From contig NZ_LZSU01000044.1 in assembly GCF_001665575.1 (NCBI RefSeq), positions 1 through 64,000 of the forward strand: 64,000 bases of DNA, read 5' to 3'. This stretch comes from Mycobacterium sp. 852013-51886_SCH5428379 (GTDB lineage: Bacteria > Actinomycetota > Actinomycetes > Mycobacteriales > Mycobacteriaceae). Of the stretch, positions 45,806 through 53,916 are shown one piece after another (positions within the stretch are counted from its first letter, which is position 1; each line of letters begins with the position of its first letter). The position numbers and the translations under genes were made by a program. Under the pieces are notes generated by a model. The model worked only from the letters and a program-made list of their open reading frames with translations, had not been told where the DNA came from and ran no database searches.

Positions 45806-46360
45806 ATGACCCGCCCCGACTGGGTGGCCGGCGGCGATCGCCGGCAGATCGCGGCCGAGCGCATCCACCGCGCCGCGACGGAACTCGTCCTGGCCGACGG
45901 ATTCGACGGGCTCGACATCGAGACGCTGGCCAGACGGCTGCACTGTTCGCGGGCCACGGTCTATTGGTACGCCGGAGGCAAGGCGCAGATCCGCGACGCC
46001 GTTCTGATGAATCTGGCCGGGGGTGTCGTCGCCGACGTGCGCGACGCCGTCGACGGACTCTCCGGACCGGAGCGGGTGATCACCGCCATCGAAGTGGCGC
46101 TCGATCGCATCAGGTCCGATCCGATGAGCCGGTTGATGCACAGCGCGGCGACTGCGCCGGGTCTGGGCGACCTGCACTCCTCACCGGTGCTGGCCCGACT
46201 CGCGGCCGACCTGACCGGCATCACCGACGACGATCCCCAGGCCGCGCAGTGGGTCGTTCGCGTCGTGGTCTCGCTGGCCTTCTGGCCGACCGGTGACAGA
46301 CGCACCGAGGAGATGCTGTTACGGCGGTTCGTCGCGCCGGCATTCTCGTCGCGATCGTGA
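45806..46360 (+). CDS. TetR/AcrR family transcriptional regulator
   Basis: A 184-aa regulator with an N-terminal helix-turn-helix (ERIHRAATELVLADGFDGL, ETLARRLHCSRATVYWYAGGK). YWYAGGK replaces the more common YYHFxxK. It is divergent from a P450, a usual arrangement for substrate-induced P450s. Its stop lies just upstream of the rdgB start, so readthrough into rdgB is possible. Confidence 0.9.
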   Translation: MTRPDWVAGGDRRQIAAERIHRAATELVLADGFDGLDIETLARRLHCSRATVYWYAGGKAQIRDAVLMNLAGGVVADVRDAVDGLSGPERVITAIEVALDRIRSDPMSRLMHSAATAPGLGDLHSSPVLARLAADLTGITDDDPQAAQWVVRVVVSLAFWPTGDRRTEEMLLRRFVAPAFSSRS

Positions 46361-46377
46361 TGGGTCAGAATTTACCC

Positions 46378-46977
46378 ATGACCCGACTGCTCGTGGCATC
46401 GCGCAACCGCAAGAAGCTGGCCGAACTCCAGCGTGTGCTCGACGCAGCGGGCATCTCCGGTCTGACGCTGCTCTCGCTCGACGACGTCGCGCCCTTCGAC
46501 GAGGCGCCGGAGACCGGGGCGACGTTCGAGGAGAACGCGTTGGCCAAGGCCCGGGACGCCTATCGCGCCACGGGGATGGCGTCGCTCGCCGACGATTCGG
46601 GTATCGAGGTGGACGCGCTGAACGGGATGCCCGGGGTCCTGTCGGCCCGGTGGGCGGGCGAACACGGCCGCGACGAAGCGAACACCGCGCTGCTGCTCGC
46701 GCAATTGCGCGACGTCCCGGACGGGCGCCGCGGCGGCGGCTTCGTCTCGGCCTGCGCGCTCGTGAATGACCGGGGCGAGGCGGTCGTGCGCGGCGTGTGG
46801 CGGGGATCGATCGTTCGCGCGGCCCGCGGCGACGGCGGCTTCGGCTACGACCCGGTGTTCCTGCCGGACGGTTCCGACCGCACCGCCGCAGAGCTGACGC
46901 CGGAGGAGAAGGACGCCGCGTCACACCGCGGGCGCGCGCTGGCGCAACTCGTCCCGGCGTTGCGCGCGCTCGCCTGA
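46378..46977 (+). CDS. rdgB: Non-canonical purine NTP pyrophosphatase (RdgB/HAM1)
   Basis: A 199-aa house-cleaning enzyme that hydrolyses XTP, dITP and ITP to monophosphates. It has the N-terminal LLVASRNRKKLAEL, the acidic LADDSGIEVDALNGMPGV and GGFGYDPVFLPDG, then SHRGRAL. ATG 46378 fits the family; the frame also has a GTG at 46357 overlapping the TetR stop. In the backbone it would directly follow rph. Confidence 0.95.
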   Translation: MTRLLVASRNRKKLAELQRVLDAAGISGLTLLSLDDVAPFDEAPETGATFEENALAKARDAYRATGMASLADDSGIEVDALNGMPGVLSARWAGEHGRDEANTALLLAQLRDVPDGRRGGGFVSACALVNDRGEAVVRGVWRGSIVRAARGDGGFGYDPVFLPDGSDRTAAELTPEEKDAASHRGRALAQLVPALRALA

Positions 46978-46986
46978 CCGGCGGAG

Positions 46987-47005
46987 TTTTAGATAGCTAA
47001 CCTAA
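46987..47005 (+). promoter_or_regulatory. Weak IdeR-box-like sequence and leaderless promoter before the MFS gene
   Basis: The 19-mer TTTTAGATAGCTAACCTAA keeps a perfect right half (GCTAACCTAA) of the IdeR consensus TTAGGTTAGGCTAACCTAA but a poor left half (12 of 19 in total). TAGCTA at 46994-46999 could be a -10, five bases before the ATG at 47005, implying a leaderless mRNA. Confidence 0.3.
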
Positions 47006-48477
47006 TGGGTAGCATCCCCGTCGTGAATCGGCAGGCGACTTCCCACCCGAGCGTGCTCGTCGCCGTCCTGTGCGCGGCAGGCATCAGCGTGTCGCTGATG
47101 CAGACACTGATCATCCCGCTCATCCCGGCGCTGCCGACGCTGCTGCAGACCAGTTCGGACAACGCGTCGTGGGCGATCACCGCGACTCTGCTCACCGCTG
47201 CGGTGGCCACTCCGCTGTTCGGCCGGCTCGGTGACATCTACGGGCCGCGGCCGATCCTCATGCTGTGCGCGGCGCTGCTGACCGTCGGTTCGGTGCTCGC
47301 CGCGGTCACCACCTCGCTCATCCCGGTGATCATCGGGCGCGGGCTGCAGGGGTTCGGGATGCCGATCATCCCCCTGGGCATCAGCGTGCTGCGGGCCGCG
47401 GTGTCGCCGCAGAAGGTCGGCCCGGCAATGGGTCTGATGAGCGCCTCGCTCGGGGTCGGGGGAGCGCTGGGCCTGCCGCTGTCGGCGATCATCGCCGAGC
47501 GCTACAGCTGGCATGTGCTGTTCTGGTTCGCCGCGGCACTCGGCGTCGGCGCGCTTCTCGCGTTCGCGCTGCTCATCCCCGCGGTCGGCACACGCAGCAG
47601 TGAACGGGTGGACGTGCTCGGTGCGGTCGGTCTGGCCGGTGGCCTGGTGACCCTGCTGCTCGGGATCTCCAAGGGTCAGACGTGGGGCTGGACGAGCGTC
47701 ACGACGCTCGCCATGTTCATCGCCTCACCGCTGATCTTCGCGCTGTTCGGCTGGTGGCAGCTGCGAACGCCGTCGCCGATCGTCGACCTGCGGACCACGG
47801 TTCGCCGCCCGGTGCTGACGACCAATCTGGCCTCGGTCGGCGTCGGGTTCGGTCTGTTCGCCCTTTCGCTGGTGGCGCCGCAGATCCTGGAGATGCCGCC
47901 GGAGACCGGCTACGGCCTCGGACAGTCGGTGCTGCACACCGGGCTCTGGATGGCGCCCGGCGGTCTGGCGATGATGGTGTGCGCACCGATCGCGGCGCGC
48001 GTCGCCGCGCGGTACGGACCCCGGGCCACGCTCGTCGCGGGATGTGCGGTCATCGCTGCGTCCTACGTCTCCGGGCTGTGGCTGCTGGACAGCCCGTTCG
48101 AGGTGCTCCTGCTGAACGTCTCGATCAGCGTCGGGGTGGGGTTCGCGTTCGCCTCGCTGCCCGCTCTGATCAACGCGGCGGTTCCGGTCACCGAGACGGC
48201 GGCGGCCAACGGCATCAACGCCCTGTCGCGCTCGCTGGGCACGTCGATCTCCAGCGCGGTGATGGGTGCGGTCCTGGCGGGAATGACCACGACACTGGCC
48301 GGCCGCGCCGTCCCCTCACTCGAGGGGCTGCACACCGCGCTGATCATCGCCGCGTGTGCGGCCGCCCTGGCCGGTCTGCTCGCGCTCGCGATCCCGAAAC
48401 CCACGGCGCCCGCATCTGTTCCGGTGCCGGACGGCCTCCGCGCCGTGGCCGGGGTCAGATCCCGAACCGCTCCTTGA
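47005..48477 (+). CDS. MFS transporter, DHA2-type drug/metabolite exporter
   Basis: A 490-aa transporter with about 14 predicted helices. RLGDIYGPRPILM is the cytoplasmic loop 2-3 motif, GRGLQGFGMPIIPLGIS resembles the antiporter motif C region, and ETAAANGINALSRSLGTSISSAVMG is typical of DHA2 drug:proton antiporters. Likely a proton-driven exporter; substrate unknown. A partial IdeR-like box at its start raises an iron/siderophore link, weakly. It is convergent with DUF3817, overlapping it by 23 bases. Confidence 0.88.
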   Translation: MGSIPVVNRQATSHPSVLVAVLCAAGISVSLMQTLIIPLIPALPTLLQTSSDNASWAITATLLTAAVATPLFGRLGDIYGPRPILMLCAALLTVGSVLAAVTTSLIPVIIGRGLQGFGMPIIPLGISVLRAAVSPQKVGPAMGLMSASLGVGGALGLPLSAIIAERYSWHVLFWFAAALGVGALLAFALLIPAVGTRSSERVDVLGAVGLAGGLVTLLLGISKGQTWGWTSVTTLAMFIASPLIFALFGWWQLRTPSPIVDLRTTVRRPVLTTNLASVGVGFGLFALSLVAPQILEMPPETGYGLGQSVLHTGLWMAPGGLAMMVCAPIAARVAARYGPRATLVAGCAVIAASYVSGLWLLDSPFEVLLLNVSISVGVGFAFASLPALINAAVPVTETAAANGINALSRSLGTSISSAVMGAVLAGMTTTLAGRAVPSLEGLHTALIIAACAAALAGLLALAIPKPTAPASVPVPDGLRAVAGVRSRTAP

Positions 48478-48802
48478 ACTCCCGGCTCTGCCGCTGCTCC
48501 ACGATGATGCCGAGCAGCGGCACGGTGCCGGCGAGCAGGATGCCGATGGTCTTGCCGATCGGCCAGCGCACCTTGACCGCGAGGTTCGCCGTCACCAGCA
48601 GGTAGGCGAAGTAGACCCAGCCGTGAATCGGGGCGACGATCCATAGGAACGGCCAGTCGACCTTGACGATGTACTTCAACACCATCTCGGCACACAGCAC
48701 GATGAGCCAGATACCGGTGGCCCAGGCGAGCACCCGGTAGTTGCGGACCGCTTTGCGAACGGTCTCTATCGACACGCCCGCGGGCGTCGGCGATGCGGTC
48801 AT
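48455..48802 (-). CDS. DUF3817 family membrane protein (Rv1342c-like)
   Basis: A 115-aa protein with three helices. It has YRVLAWATGIWLIVLCAEMVLKY, then PIHGWVYFAYLLVTANLAVK and GILLAGTVPLLGIIVEQR. It keeps its backbone position (as I recall, Rv1342c) after lprD. Its ATG overlaps the lprD stop by four bases. Function unknown; a second family member is at 22591. Confidence 0.9.
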   Translation of the reverse strand: MTASPTPAGVSIETVRKAVRNYRVLAWATGIWLIVLCAEMVLKYIVKVDWPFLWIVAPIHGWVYFAYLLVTANLAVKVRWPIGKTIGILLAGTVPLLGIIVEQRQSREFKERFGI

Positions 48803-49203
48803 GAGGGGGTTCTGCCTTCGTTGTCGGCGTCGGATCGGTCAGCTTCGGCCAGATCGGCCAGGTAGGCGTTGTACTCCCGCAGTGCGGGATCGTCGTCGTT
48901 GAAGTCGGTGGCGCCGGCGCGGGTCGCGACGGGCCGTTCGGGTAGCAGGCCCGCCGGCAGTTCGGTGACCGCATCGGTGCGGTGCACCTCGGGCGGCGAT
49001 TCCTCGTAGCGGACGAACTTGAAGTAGGCGTAGAAGCAGAAGACCGCGAAGGCCGGCCACTGCATGGCGTATCCGAGGTTCTGGAAGCTGCCCGAAGTCG
49101 ACTCCCAGCGCGACCACTGCCACCAGGCCAGCGCGAGGCAGCCGGCCGCGGCGACGACGACCAGCGAGATGAGCGCCGGTCTCCTACGCCGTGTAGTGGA
49201 CAT
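48799..49203 (-). CDS. lprD: LprD-like lipoprotein / membrane protein
   Basis: A 134-aa protein with a basic N-terminus and hydrophobic segment ending VVVAAAGC (Cys22), a possible lipobox, then a second hydrophobic segment MQWPAFAVFCFYAYFKF and an acidic soluble tail (DFNDDDPALREYNAYLADLAEAD). It corresponds in position and pattern to M. tuberculosis Rv1343c (LprD). The two hydrophobic stretches could instead make it a two-pass membrane protein. It precedes DUF3817 in one operon. Confidence 0.82.
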   Translation of the reverse strand: MSTTRRRRPALISLVVVAAAGCLALAWWQWSRWESTSGSFQNLGYAMQWPAFAVFCFYAYFKFVRYEESPPEVHRTDAVTELPAGLLPERPVATRAGATDFNDDDPALREYNAYLADLAEADRSDADNEGRTPS

Positions 49204-49272
49204 ACCCCCACGGTACCGTCCGGCCTGCGGCGCGGCGGTGACGCCTGCGCGGGCGGTAAGGTGAGCACGCCT

Positions 49273-49356
49273 GCGGGCGTGGTGGAATTGGCAGACACCC
49301 GGGCTTTAGGTGCCCGTGCTCGAAAGAGCGTGAGGGTTCGAGTCCCTCCGCCCGCA
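49273..49356 (+). tRNA. tRNA-Leu (anticodon UAG)
   Basis: An 84-base cloverleaf. The acceptor stem is GCGGGCG/CGCCCGC, the anticodon stem CGGGC/GCCCG encloses loop TTTAGGT (anticodon TAG, reading CUA), the long variable arm GCTC-GAAA-GAGC marks a class II tRNA, and the T arm is GAGGG-TTCGAGT-CCCTC. The discriminator is A, as required for Leu. No encoded CCA. A DoxX gene starts two bases after the tRNA end. Confidence 0.97.
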
Positions 49357-49357
49357 C

Positions 49358-49783
49358 TTGATCAGAGCCGTCTTCCGCATCCTGCTCGGCGTCGTCCTGG
49401 TGTACGCGGGTGTGTCCCACCTGAGTTTCGCGCGCGCCGAGTTCCAGGCGCAGGTGCCGCCGTGGCTGCCGCTCGACCCCGATTTCGTGGTCCTCGCCTC
49501 CGGTGTGGTCGAGGTCGGGCTGGGCGCGGCGCTTGTCCTGTTGCCCCGGTGGCGCGTCCCGCTCGGATGGCTCACCGCGGCCTTCTTCGTCGTGATCTTT
49601 CCCGGCAACATCTCCCAGTTCGTCACGCACACCGACGCATTCGGGCTGGACTCCGACCGCGACCGGGCCGTCCGACTGCTGTTCCAGCCGCTGCTGGTGG
49701 TGTGGGCACTGTGGTCGTCGGGGGCGTGGGCGGCGTGGCGGCGGCGCCGGGCTGCGGCGCCCGGCGCGCACGACCGCGCATGA
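49358..49783 (+). CDS. DoxX family membrane protein
   Basis: A 141-aa protein with four predicted helices (RILLGVVLVYAGVSHLSFA; VLASGVVEVGLGAALVL; LTAAFFVVIFPGNISQF; LLFQPLLVVWALWSSGAW). DoxX proteins are small membrane redox-associated proteins. The only fitting start is TTG 49358, directly behind tRNA-Leu, leaving no room for a ribosome site outside the tRNA. The message may therefore be released by tRNA 3' processing and translated leaderless. The DUF309 gene follows closely. Confidence 0.82.
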   Translation: MIRAVFRILLGVVLVYAGVSHLSFARAEFQAQVPPWLPLDPDFVVLASGVVEVGLGAALVLLPRWRVPLGWLTAAFFVVIFPGNISQFVTHTDAFGLDSDRDRAVRLLFQPLLVVWALWSSGAWAAWRRRRAAAPGAHDRA

Positions 49784-49790
49784 TGGGGTG

Positions 49791-50273
49791 ATGGCAGAAC
49801 GCGATCGCGACGACGCCGGCCGGCCTCTCAACAGCCGACCGCGCGACGAGCTCGGCCGCCCTTTGCCGCCCGGCAGCCCCGGCGTGGAGCGGATCCCCGA
49901 CGATCTGCACCTGCCGCCGGCCGAATCCCTGACGTATGCCCAGGATCTCGTCGACCGCGGCAGGGCATTCCATGCCCATGAGGTGCTCGAAGCCGCGTGG
50001 AAGGACGGACCCGACGACGAGAAGCTGATGTGGCAGGGCCTCGCCCAACTGATGGTCGGCATCACCCACATCCAGCGCGGCAACGTCCGGGGTGCCCGGA
50101 CGCTGCTGGTACGCGGCTCCGAACGGCTCGCCCCGTTCCGGGGCTCGGCCCCGCACGGTGTCGACGTCGCAGGCCTGATCGGCCACGCGGCGCAGCTCAT
50201 CTCCGACCTCGACGCCGGGGTGGACATCGCCGCGGGCCGGCTACGTCCGCAACTGGTCGCCACCAACTCGTAA
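49791..50273 (+). CDS. DUF309 domain protein
   Basis: A 160-aa helical protein whose core [26 protein letters not shown] with conserved HEVLE(A)xW defines DUF309, a family of unknown function that may be metal-binding. The charged N-terminal about 40 residues look disordered. ATG 49791 has a GGGG site; GTG 49788 is the alternative. It follows DoxX by seven bases, so the pair is probably transcribed with or just after the tRNA. Confidence 0.88.
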   Translation: MAERDRDDAGRPLNSRPRDELGRPLPPGSPGVERIPDDLHLPPAESLTYAQDLVDRGRAFHAHEVLEAAWKDGPDDEKLMWQGLAQLMVGITHIQRGNVRGARTLLVRGSERLAPFRGSAPHGVDVAGLIGHAAQLISDLDAGVDIAAGRLRPQLVATNS

Positions 50274-50292
50274 GCACCCCGCTCAATGCCTG

Positions 50293-50306
50293 CTTATGCG
50301 GGTAAG
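50293..50306. promoter_or_regulatory. LacI-type palindrome, copy 1 (CTTATGCGGGTAAG)
   Basis: It matches 12 of 14 bases of the palindrome at 52674-52687. It lies 23 bases upstream of the MFS start at 50329. The central CG and symmetric arms are typical of LacI-family operators, and a LacI gene is the next gene downstream of this transporter. Confidence 0.55.
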
Positions 50307-50328
50307 TGCGGTGTACCGTCTCACCGTC

Positions 50329-51639
50329 ATGGAGGAGAACACGGCAACGGACGCGGCGGTGCGCAAGGCCATCACCGGCGCCTCCATCGGTAACGCGGTC
50401 GAGTGGTTCGACTTCGCCATCTACGGGTTCCTCGCGACGTTCATCGCGGCGAACTTCTTTCCGGCCGGCGACGACACCGCCGCGCTGCTCAACACCTTCG
50501 CGATCTTCGCCGCGGCGTTCCTGGTCCGTCCGCTCGGCGGGTTCGTCTTCGGGCCACTCGGCGACCGCATCGGACGGCAGCGGGTGCTCGCCGTGGTGAT
50601 CCTGCTGATGTCGGCCGCCACCCTGGGCATCGGGCTGTTGCCGACCTACGCCAGCATCGGGGTCGCGGCACCGCTGTTGCTGTTGCTCCTGCGGTGTCTG
50701 CAGGGGTTCTCCGCGGGTGGCGAATACGGCGGCGGCGCAGTGTATCTCGCCGAATACGCGCGAGACTCCCGGCGCGGACTGACCGTCACGTTCATCGCGT
50801 GGTCCGGTGTGTTGGGGTTCCTGCTCGGATCGGTGACGGTCACGTTGTTGCAGGCGCTGCTGCCCGCCGAGGCGATGGAGAGTTACGGCTGGCGCATCCC
50901 GTTCCTGATCGCCGCCCCGCTCGGCCTGGTCGGCCTCTACATCCGGTTACGCCTCGACGACACCCCGCAGTTCGAGGCGCTCAGCGAGGCCGACCGGGTT
51001 GCCGCCTCACCGCTACGCGAGGCCGCCACGACCGCATGGCGGCCCATCCTGCAGGTGATCGGTCTGTTCATCGTGTTCAACGTGGGCTACTACGTGGTGT
51101 TCACATTCCTGCCGACGTACTTCATCAAGACCCTCGAGTTCAGCAAGACCGCCTCGTTCGTGTCCATCACCCTGGCCAGCCTCGTCGCGCTCGTGCTCAT
51201 CCTTCCGTTCGCGGCGCTGTCGGACCGGGTGGGCAGGCGCCCTCTTCTCATCGGGGGTGCCGTCGCGTTCGTCGTGCTGGCCTATCCGCTGTTCGTGATA
51301 CTCAACTCCGGTTCGGTGGTCGCCGCCGTCGTGGCGCACTGCATCCTCGCGGCGATCGAGTCGGTGTACGTGTCGACGGCCGTCACCGCGGGCGTGGAAC
51401 TGTTCGCCACGCGGGTCCGCTACAGCGGATTCTCGATCGGATACAACATCTCCGTCGCGGCGTTCGGCGGCACGACGCCGTATGTGGTGACCTGGCTGAC
51501 GGCGGGCACCGGCAACAACCTCGCGCCCGCGTTCTATCTCATCGTGGCGGCCGTCGTCTCACTGCTCACGCTGGTCACCCTGCGCGAGAACGCCGGCCGG
51601 CCGCTGGCCGCTGTCGGTACCGCCGACGTGCGACGATGA
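50329..51639 (+). CDS. MFS transporter, metabolite:proton symporter (MHS) family
   Basis: A 436-aa 12-helix symporter. It has [20 protein letters not shown] at the first helix, [20 protein letters not shown] in loop 2-3, and [22 protein letters not shown], which are hallmarks of the MHS (ProP/KgtP/ShiA-like) family. It probably imports a carboxylate or other small organic substrate. The LacI gene starts 5 bases after its stop. I prefer ATG 50329, because an upstream ATG at 50296 lies within the operator-like palindrome. Two further MHS genes are at 54976-57629. Confidence 0.9.
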   Translation: MEENTATDAAVRKAITGASIGNAVEWFDFAIYGFLATFIAANFFPAGDDTAALLNTFAIFAAAFLVRPLGGFVFGPLGDRIGRQRVLAVVILLMSAATLGIGLLPTYASIGVAAPLLLLLLRCLQGFSAGGEYGGGAVYLAEYARDSRRGLTVTFIAWSGVLGFLLGSVTVTLLQALLPAEAMESYGWRIPFLIAAPLGLVGLYIRLRLDDTPQFEALSEADRVAASPLREAATTAWRPILQVIGLFIVFNVGYYVVFTFLPTYFIKTLEFSKTASFVSITLASLVALVLILPFAALSDRVGRRPLLIGGAVAFVVLAYPLFVILNSGSVVAAVVAHCILAAIESVYVSTAVTAGVELFATRVRYSGFSIGYNISVAAFGGTTPYVVTWLTAGTGNNLAPAFYLIVAAVVSLLTLVTLRENAGRPLAAVGTADVRR

Positions 51640-51643
51640 TGCG

Positions 51644-52633
51644 GTGAGCACGAGGGGAGCGGCCCGACCGACCAAGGCCGACGTGGCGCGCCTGGCCGGT
51701 GTGTCCACGGCGACGGTGAGCTACGTGCTCAACAACGTCTCCTCGCAACGCATTTCGTCGCGCACCCGCGACGCGGTCCACCACGCCGCGAAATCGCTGG
51801 GCTACCGCCCGAACCTCGCCGCGCGCAACCTCGCCCGGGGCCGCAGCGGCGTGGTGCTCTACATCGTCCCCCGCCTGTCGCTCGGGGAGCTGCTCATGGA
51901 GGTCGGCAGCCGGTTGACGACGGCGCTGGCCCGGCACGGCATCGTGCTGTCACTGCAGTTCGAGACCGAGGACGGCCAGAACGTCGTCGACGCCATCAAC
52001 GATCTCAACCCGATTGCGGTGACCAGCGTCTTCCCGCTCACCGGGTCGGCATTGGTCGCCGCCGAGGCGGCGGCCGTCCCGCAGATCCACATAGGTAGCG
52101 CCCAACTGCGTGCGCTGGGCGAACTCCACCTGTCGATCGGGGAGTTGCGCATCGAGCACCTCGTCTCCCGGGGTCACCGGCGAATCGCGTTCGCGTACTC
52201 CGACATCGCACCGCTGCGGGCGCTGGGTGACTACTGGCTGGCGGGCCTGCGCGCTGCCTCGGGCCGCCGGGGCCTGCCCGAGATGTCGGTGGGCACGCTG
52301 CGCACCGACGGGACCGACGCCGCGACCACGGTGGCGGACTGGGTCGCGGACGGGGTGACCGCGGTCTGCGCCCAGAGCGACGAGACCGCATTCGTCGCTC
52401 TGCACGGCGTGCGCGAGGCGGGTCTGCGCTGTCCGGAGGATCTGGCCGTGATGGGTGTCGACGCCCGCCCGCTCGGTGCGGTCAGCGGGCCCCCGCTGAC
52501 CTCGGTCGCCTTCGATGCCGAGGTGATCGTCGACGTCTCGGTCGCGGCGATGATGGCCGAACTCGGCTATCCCGCCGACTCCGAGCCGAGCGGCCACGAC
52601 GTCGCGCGGCTGGTCCGGCGCGCCACCACCTGA
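51644..52633 (+). CDS. LacI family transcriptional regulator
   Basis: A 329-aa repressor. The N-terminal helix-turn-helix reads KADVARLAGVSTATVSYVLNN with hinge helix GYRPNLAARNLARG. The periplasmic-binding-protein-like sensor domain follows, and the C-terminal MGVDARPLGAVSGPPLTSVAFD matches the family. It probably binds the two near-identical palindromes at 50293-50306 and 52674-52687, controlling the symporter it is coupled with and the P450-kinase pair downstream. Effector unknown. Confidence 0.92.
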   Translation: MSTRGAARPTKADVARLAGVSTATVSYVLNNVSSQRISSRTRDAVHHAAKSLGYRPNLAARNLARGRSGVVLYIVPRLSLGELLMEVGSRLTTALARHGIVLSLQFETEDGQNVVDAINDLNPIAVTSVFPLTGSALVAAEAAAVPQIHIGSAQLRALGELHLSIGELRIEHLVSRGHRRIAFAYSDIAPLRALGDYWLAGLRAASGRRGLPEMSVGTLRTDGTDAATTVADWVADGVTAVCAQSDETAFVALHGVREAGLRCPEDLAVMGVDARPLGAVSGPPLTSVAFDAEVIVDVSVAAMMAELGYPADSEPSGHDVARLVRRATT

Positions 52634-52673
52634 GGATTACAAAACATCTCGCTATTGTCACTCGCGGCGTGCA

Positions 52674-52687
52674 CTTACGCGTGTAAG
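52674..52687. promoter_or_regulatory. LacI-type palindrome, copy 2 (CTTACGCGTGTAAG)
   Basis: Perfect five-base arms CTTAC/GTAAG around GCGT, 26 bases upstream of the P450 start (52714). It is 12/14 identical to the palindrome before the MHS gene at 50329. Confidence 0.6.
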
Positions 52688-52713
52688 GTCCACGCCGAAA
52701 GAGAGGTGACAGC

Positions 52714-53916
52714 GTGACCGTGAGTGCCAACTCCGACGTCTACTTCGATCCCTACGATGTCGAACTCAATGCCGATCCCTACCCGATGTTCAAGCGCCTG
52801 CGCGAGGAGGTGCCGCTCTACTACAACGCCGAGTACGACTTCTACGCCGTCAGCCGCTATGCCGACGTGTGTGAGGCGCTGGTCGACCACGAGACGTACA
52901 GTTCCGCGCGCGGCGCGATCGTCGAACTGATCAAGGCCAATATCGAGATGCCACCGGGCACCGTCATTTTTGAGGACCCGCCGATCCACGACATCCATCG
53001 CAAACTGCTCGCGCGGATGTTCACCCCGCGCAAGGTCAACGCCCTGGAGCCGAAGATCCGCGAGTTCTGCGCGCAGAGCCTCGATCCGCTGGTCGGCTCC
53101 GACGGCTTCGACTTCATCACCGATTTCGGCGCGCAGATGCCGATGAAGGTGATCAGCTCGCTGCTGGGCATCCCCGAGGACGACCAGGAGATGATCCGCG
53201 ACCACGCCAACGCCCAATTGCGCACCGAGGCGGGTAAACCGATGTCGGCTGCCGAAGAGGGCATGCTGGCCGGCGACATCTTCGAGGCCTACATCGACTG
53301 GCGTAAAGACAATCCGTCCGACGACATCATGACCGAGTTGCTCAACGTCGAGTTCGTCGACGAGACCGGAACGCTGCGAAATCTGCGGCGCGAAGAACTG
53401 CTCGTCTACCTCAACGTGGTGGCGGGGGCGGGCAACGAGACGACGACCCGGTTGATCGGTTGGGCGGCAAAGGTTCTCGCCGAGCATCCCGATCAGCGTC
53501 ACGAGCTGGTCGAGAACCCGTCGCTGATCCCGCTGGCGGTGGAGGAGCTGCTGCGCTTCGAGCCGCCCGCCCCGCACGTCGCGCGCTACGTCACCCGCGA
53601 CGTCGAGGTCCACGGCCAGACGGTGCCCGAGGGCAGCGTGATGATGATGCTCATCGGGGCGGCCGTGCGCGACCACCGCCAGTTCCCGCCCGACGGCGAC
53701 GTTTTCGACATCCACCGCGAACCGCGTCAGCACCTCGCCTTCAGCGTCGGCACGCACTACTGCCTGGGTTCGGCGCTGGCCCGCCTCGAGGGCCGCATCG
53801 CGCTGGAGGAGATGCTCAAGCGCTTCCCCGAATGGGACATCGATCTCGCCAACGCCAAGCTGTCGCCGACATCGACGGTGCGCGGCTGGGATTCGATGCC
53901 GGCCGTGCTGCGATGA
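52714..53916 (+). CDS. Cytochrome P450
   Basis: A 400-aa P450 with I-helix AGAGNETTTR, ExxR as EELLR, and haem loop FSVGTHYCLGSALARLEG (proximal Cys350; the usual FGxG reads FSVG). It is closely related to the P450 at 8146-6959 (shared FTPRK/FTPKK, NPSDD, STVRGWDSMPAV). GTG 52714 has a GAGAGGTG site. Its stop overlaps the start of the kinase-like gene (ATGA), so the two act together. A LacI-type operator precedes it. Confidence 0.95.
   Translation: MTVSANSDVYFDPYDVELNADPYPMFKRLREEVPLYYNAEYDFYAVSRYADVCEALVDHETYSSARGAIVELIKANIEMPPGTVIFEDPPIHDIHRKLLARMFTPRKVNALEPKIREFCAQSLDPLVGSDGFDFITDFGAQMPMKVISSLLGIPEDDQEMIRDHANAQLRTEAGKPMSAAEEGMLAGDIFEAYIDWRKDNPSDDIMTELLNVEFVDETGTLRNLRREELLVYLNVVAGAGNETTTRLIGWAAKVLAEHPDQRHELVENPSLIPLAVEELLRFEPPAPHVARYVTRDVEVHGQTVPEGSVMMMLIGAAVRDHRQFPPDGDVFDIHREPRQHLAFSVGTHYCLGSALARLEGRIALEEMLKRFPEWDIDLANAKLSPTSTVRGWDSMPAVLR

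Noticed and set aside
49273-49356. tRNA-Leu as the attachment site of an integrated island
   Set aside because: I found no second copy of the tRNA 3' end downstream, and no integrase or phage gene within the window.
52676-52685. TACGCGTGTA before the P450 as a fifth copy of the island TetR motif
   Set aside because: It fits TACG-NN-TGTA, but the full 14-mer matches the palindrome before the LacI-linked transporter much better (12/14), so I assign it to LacI.
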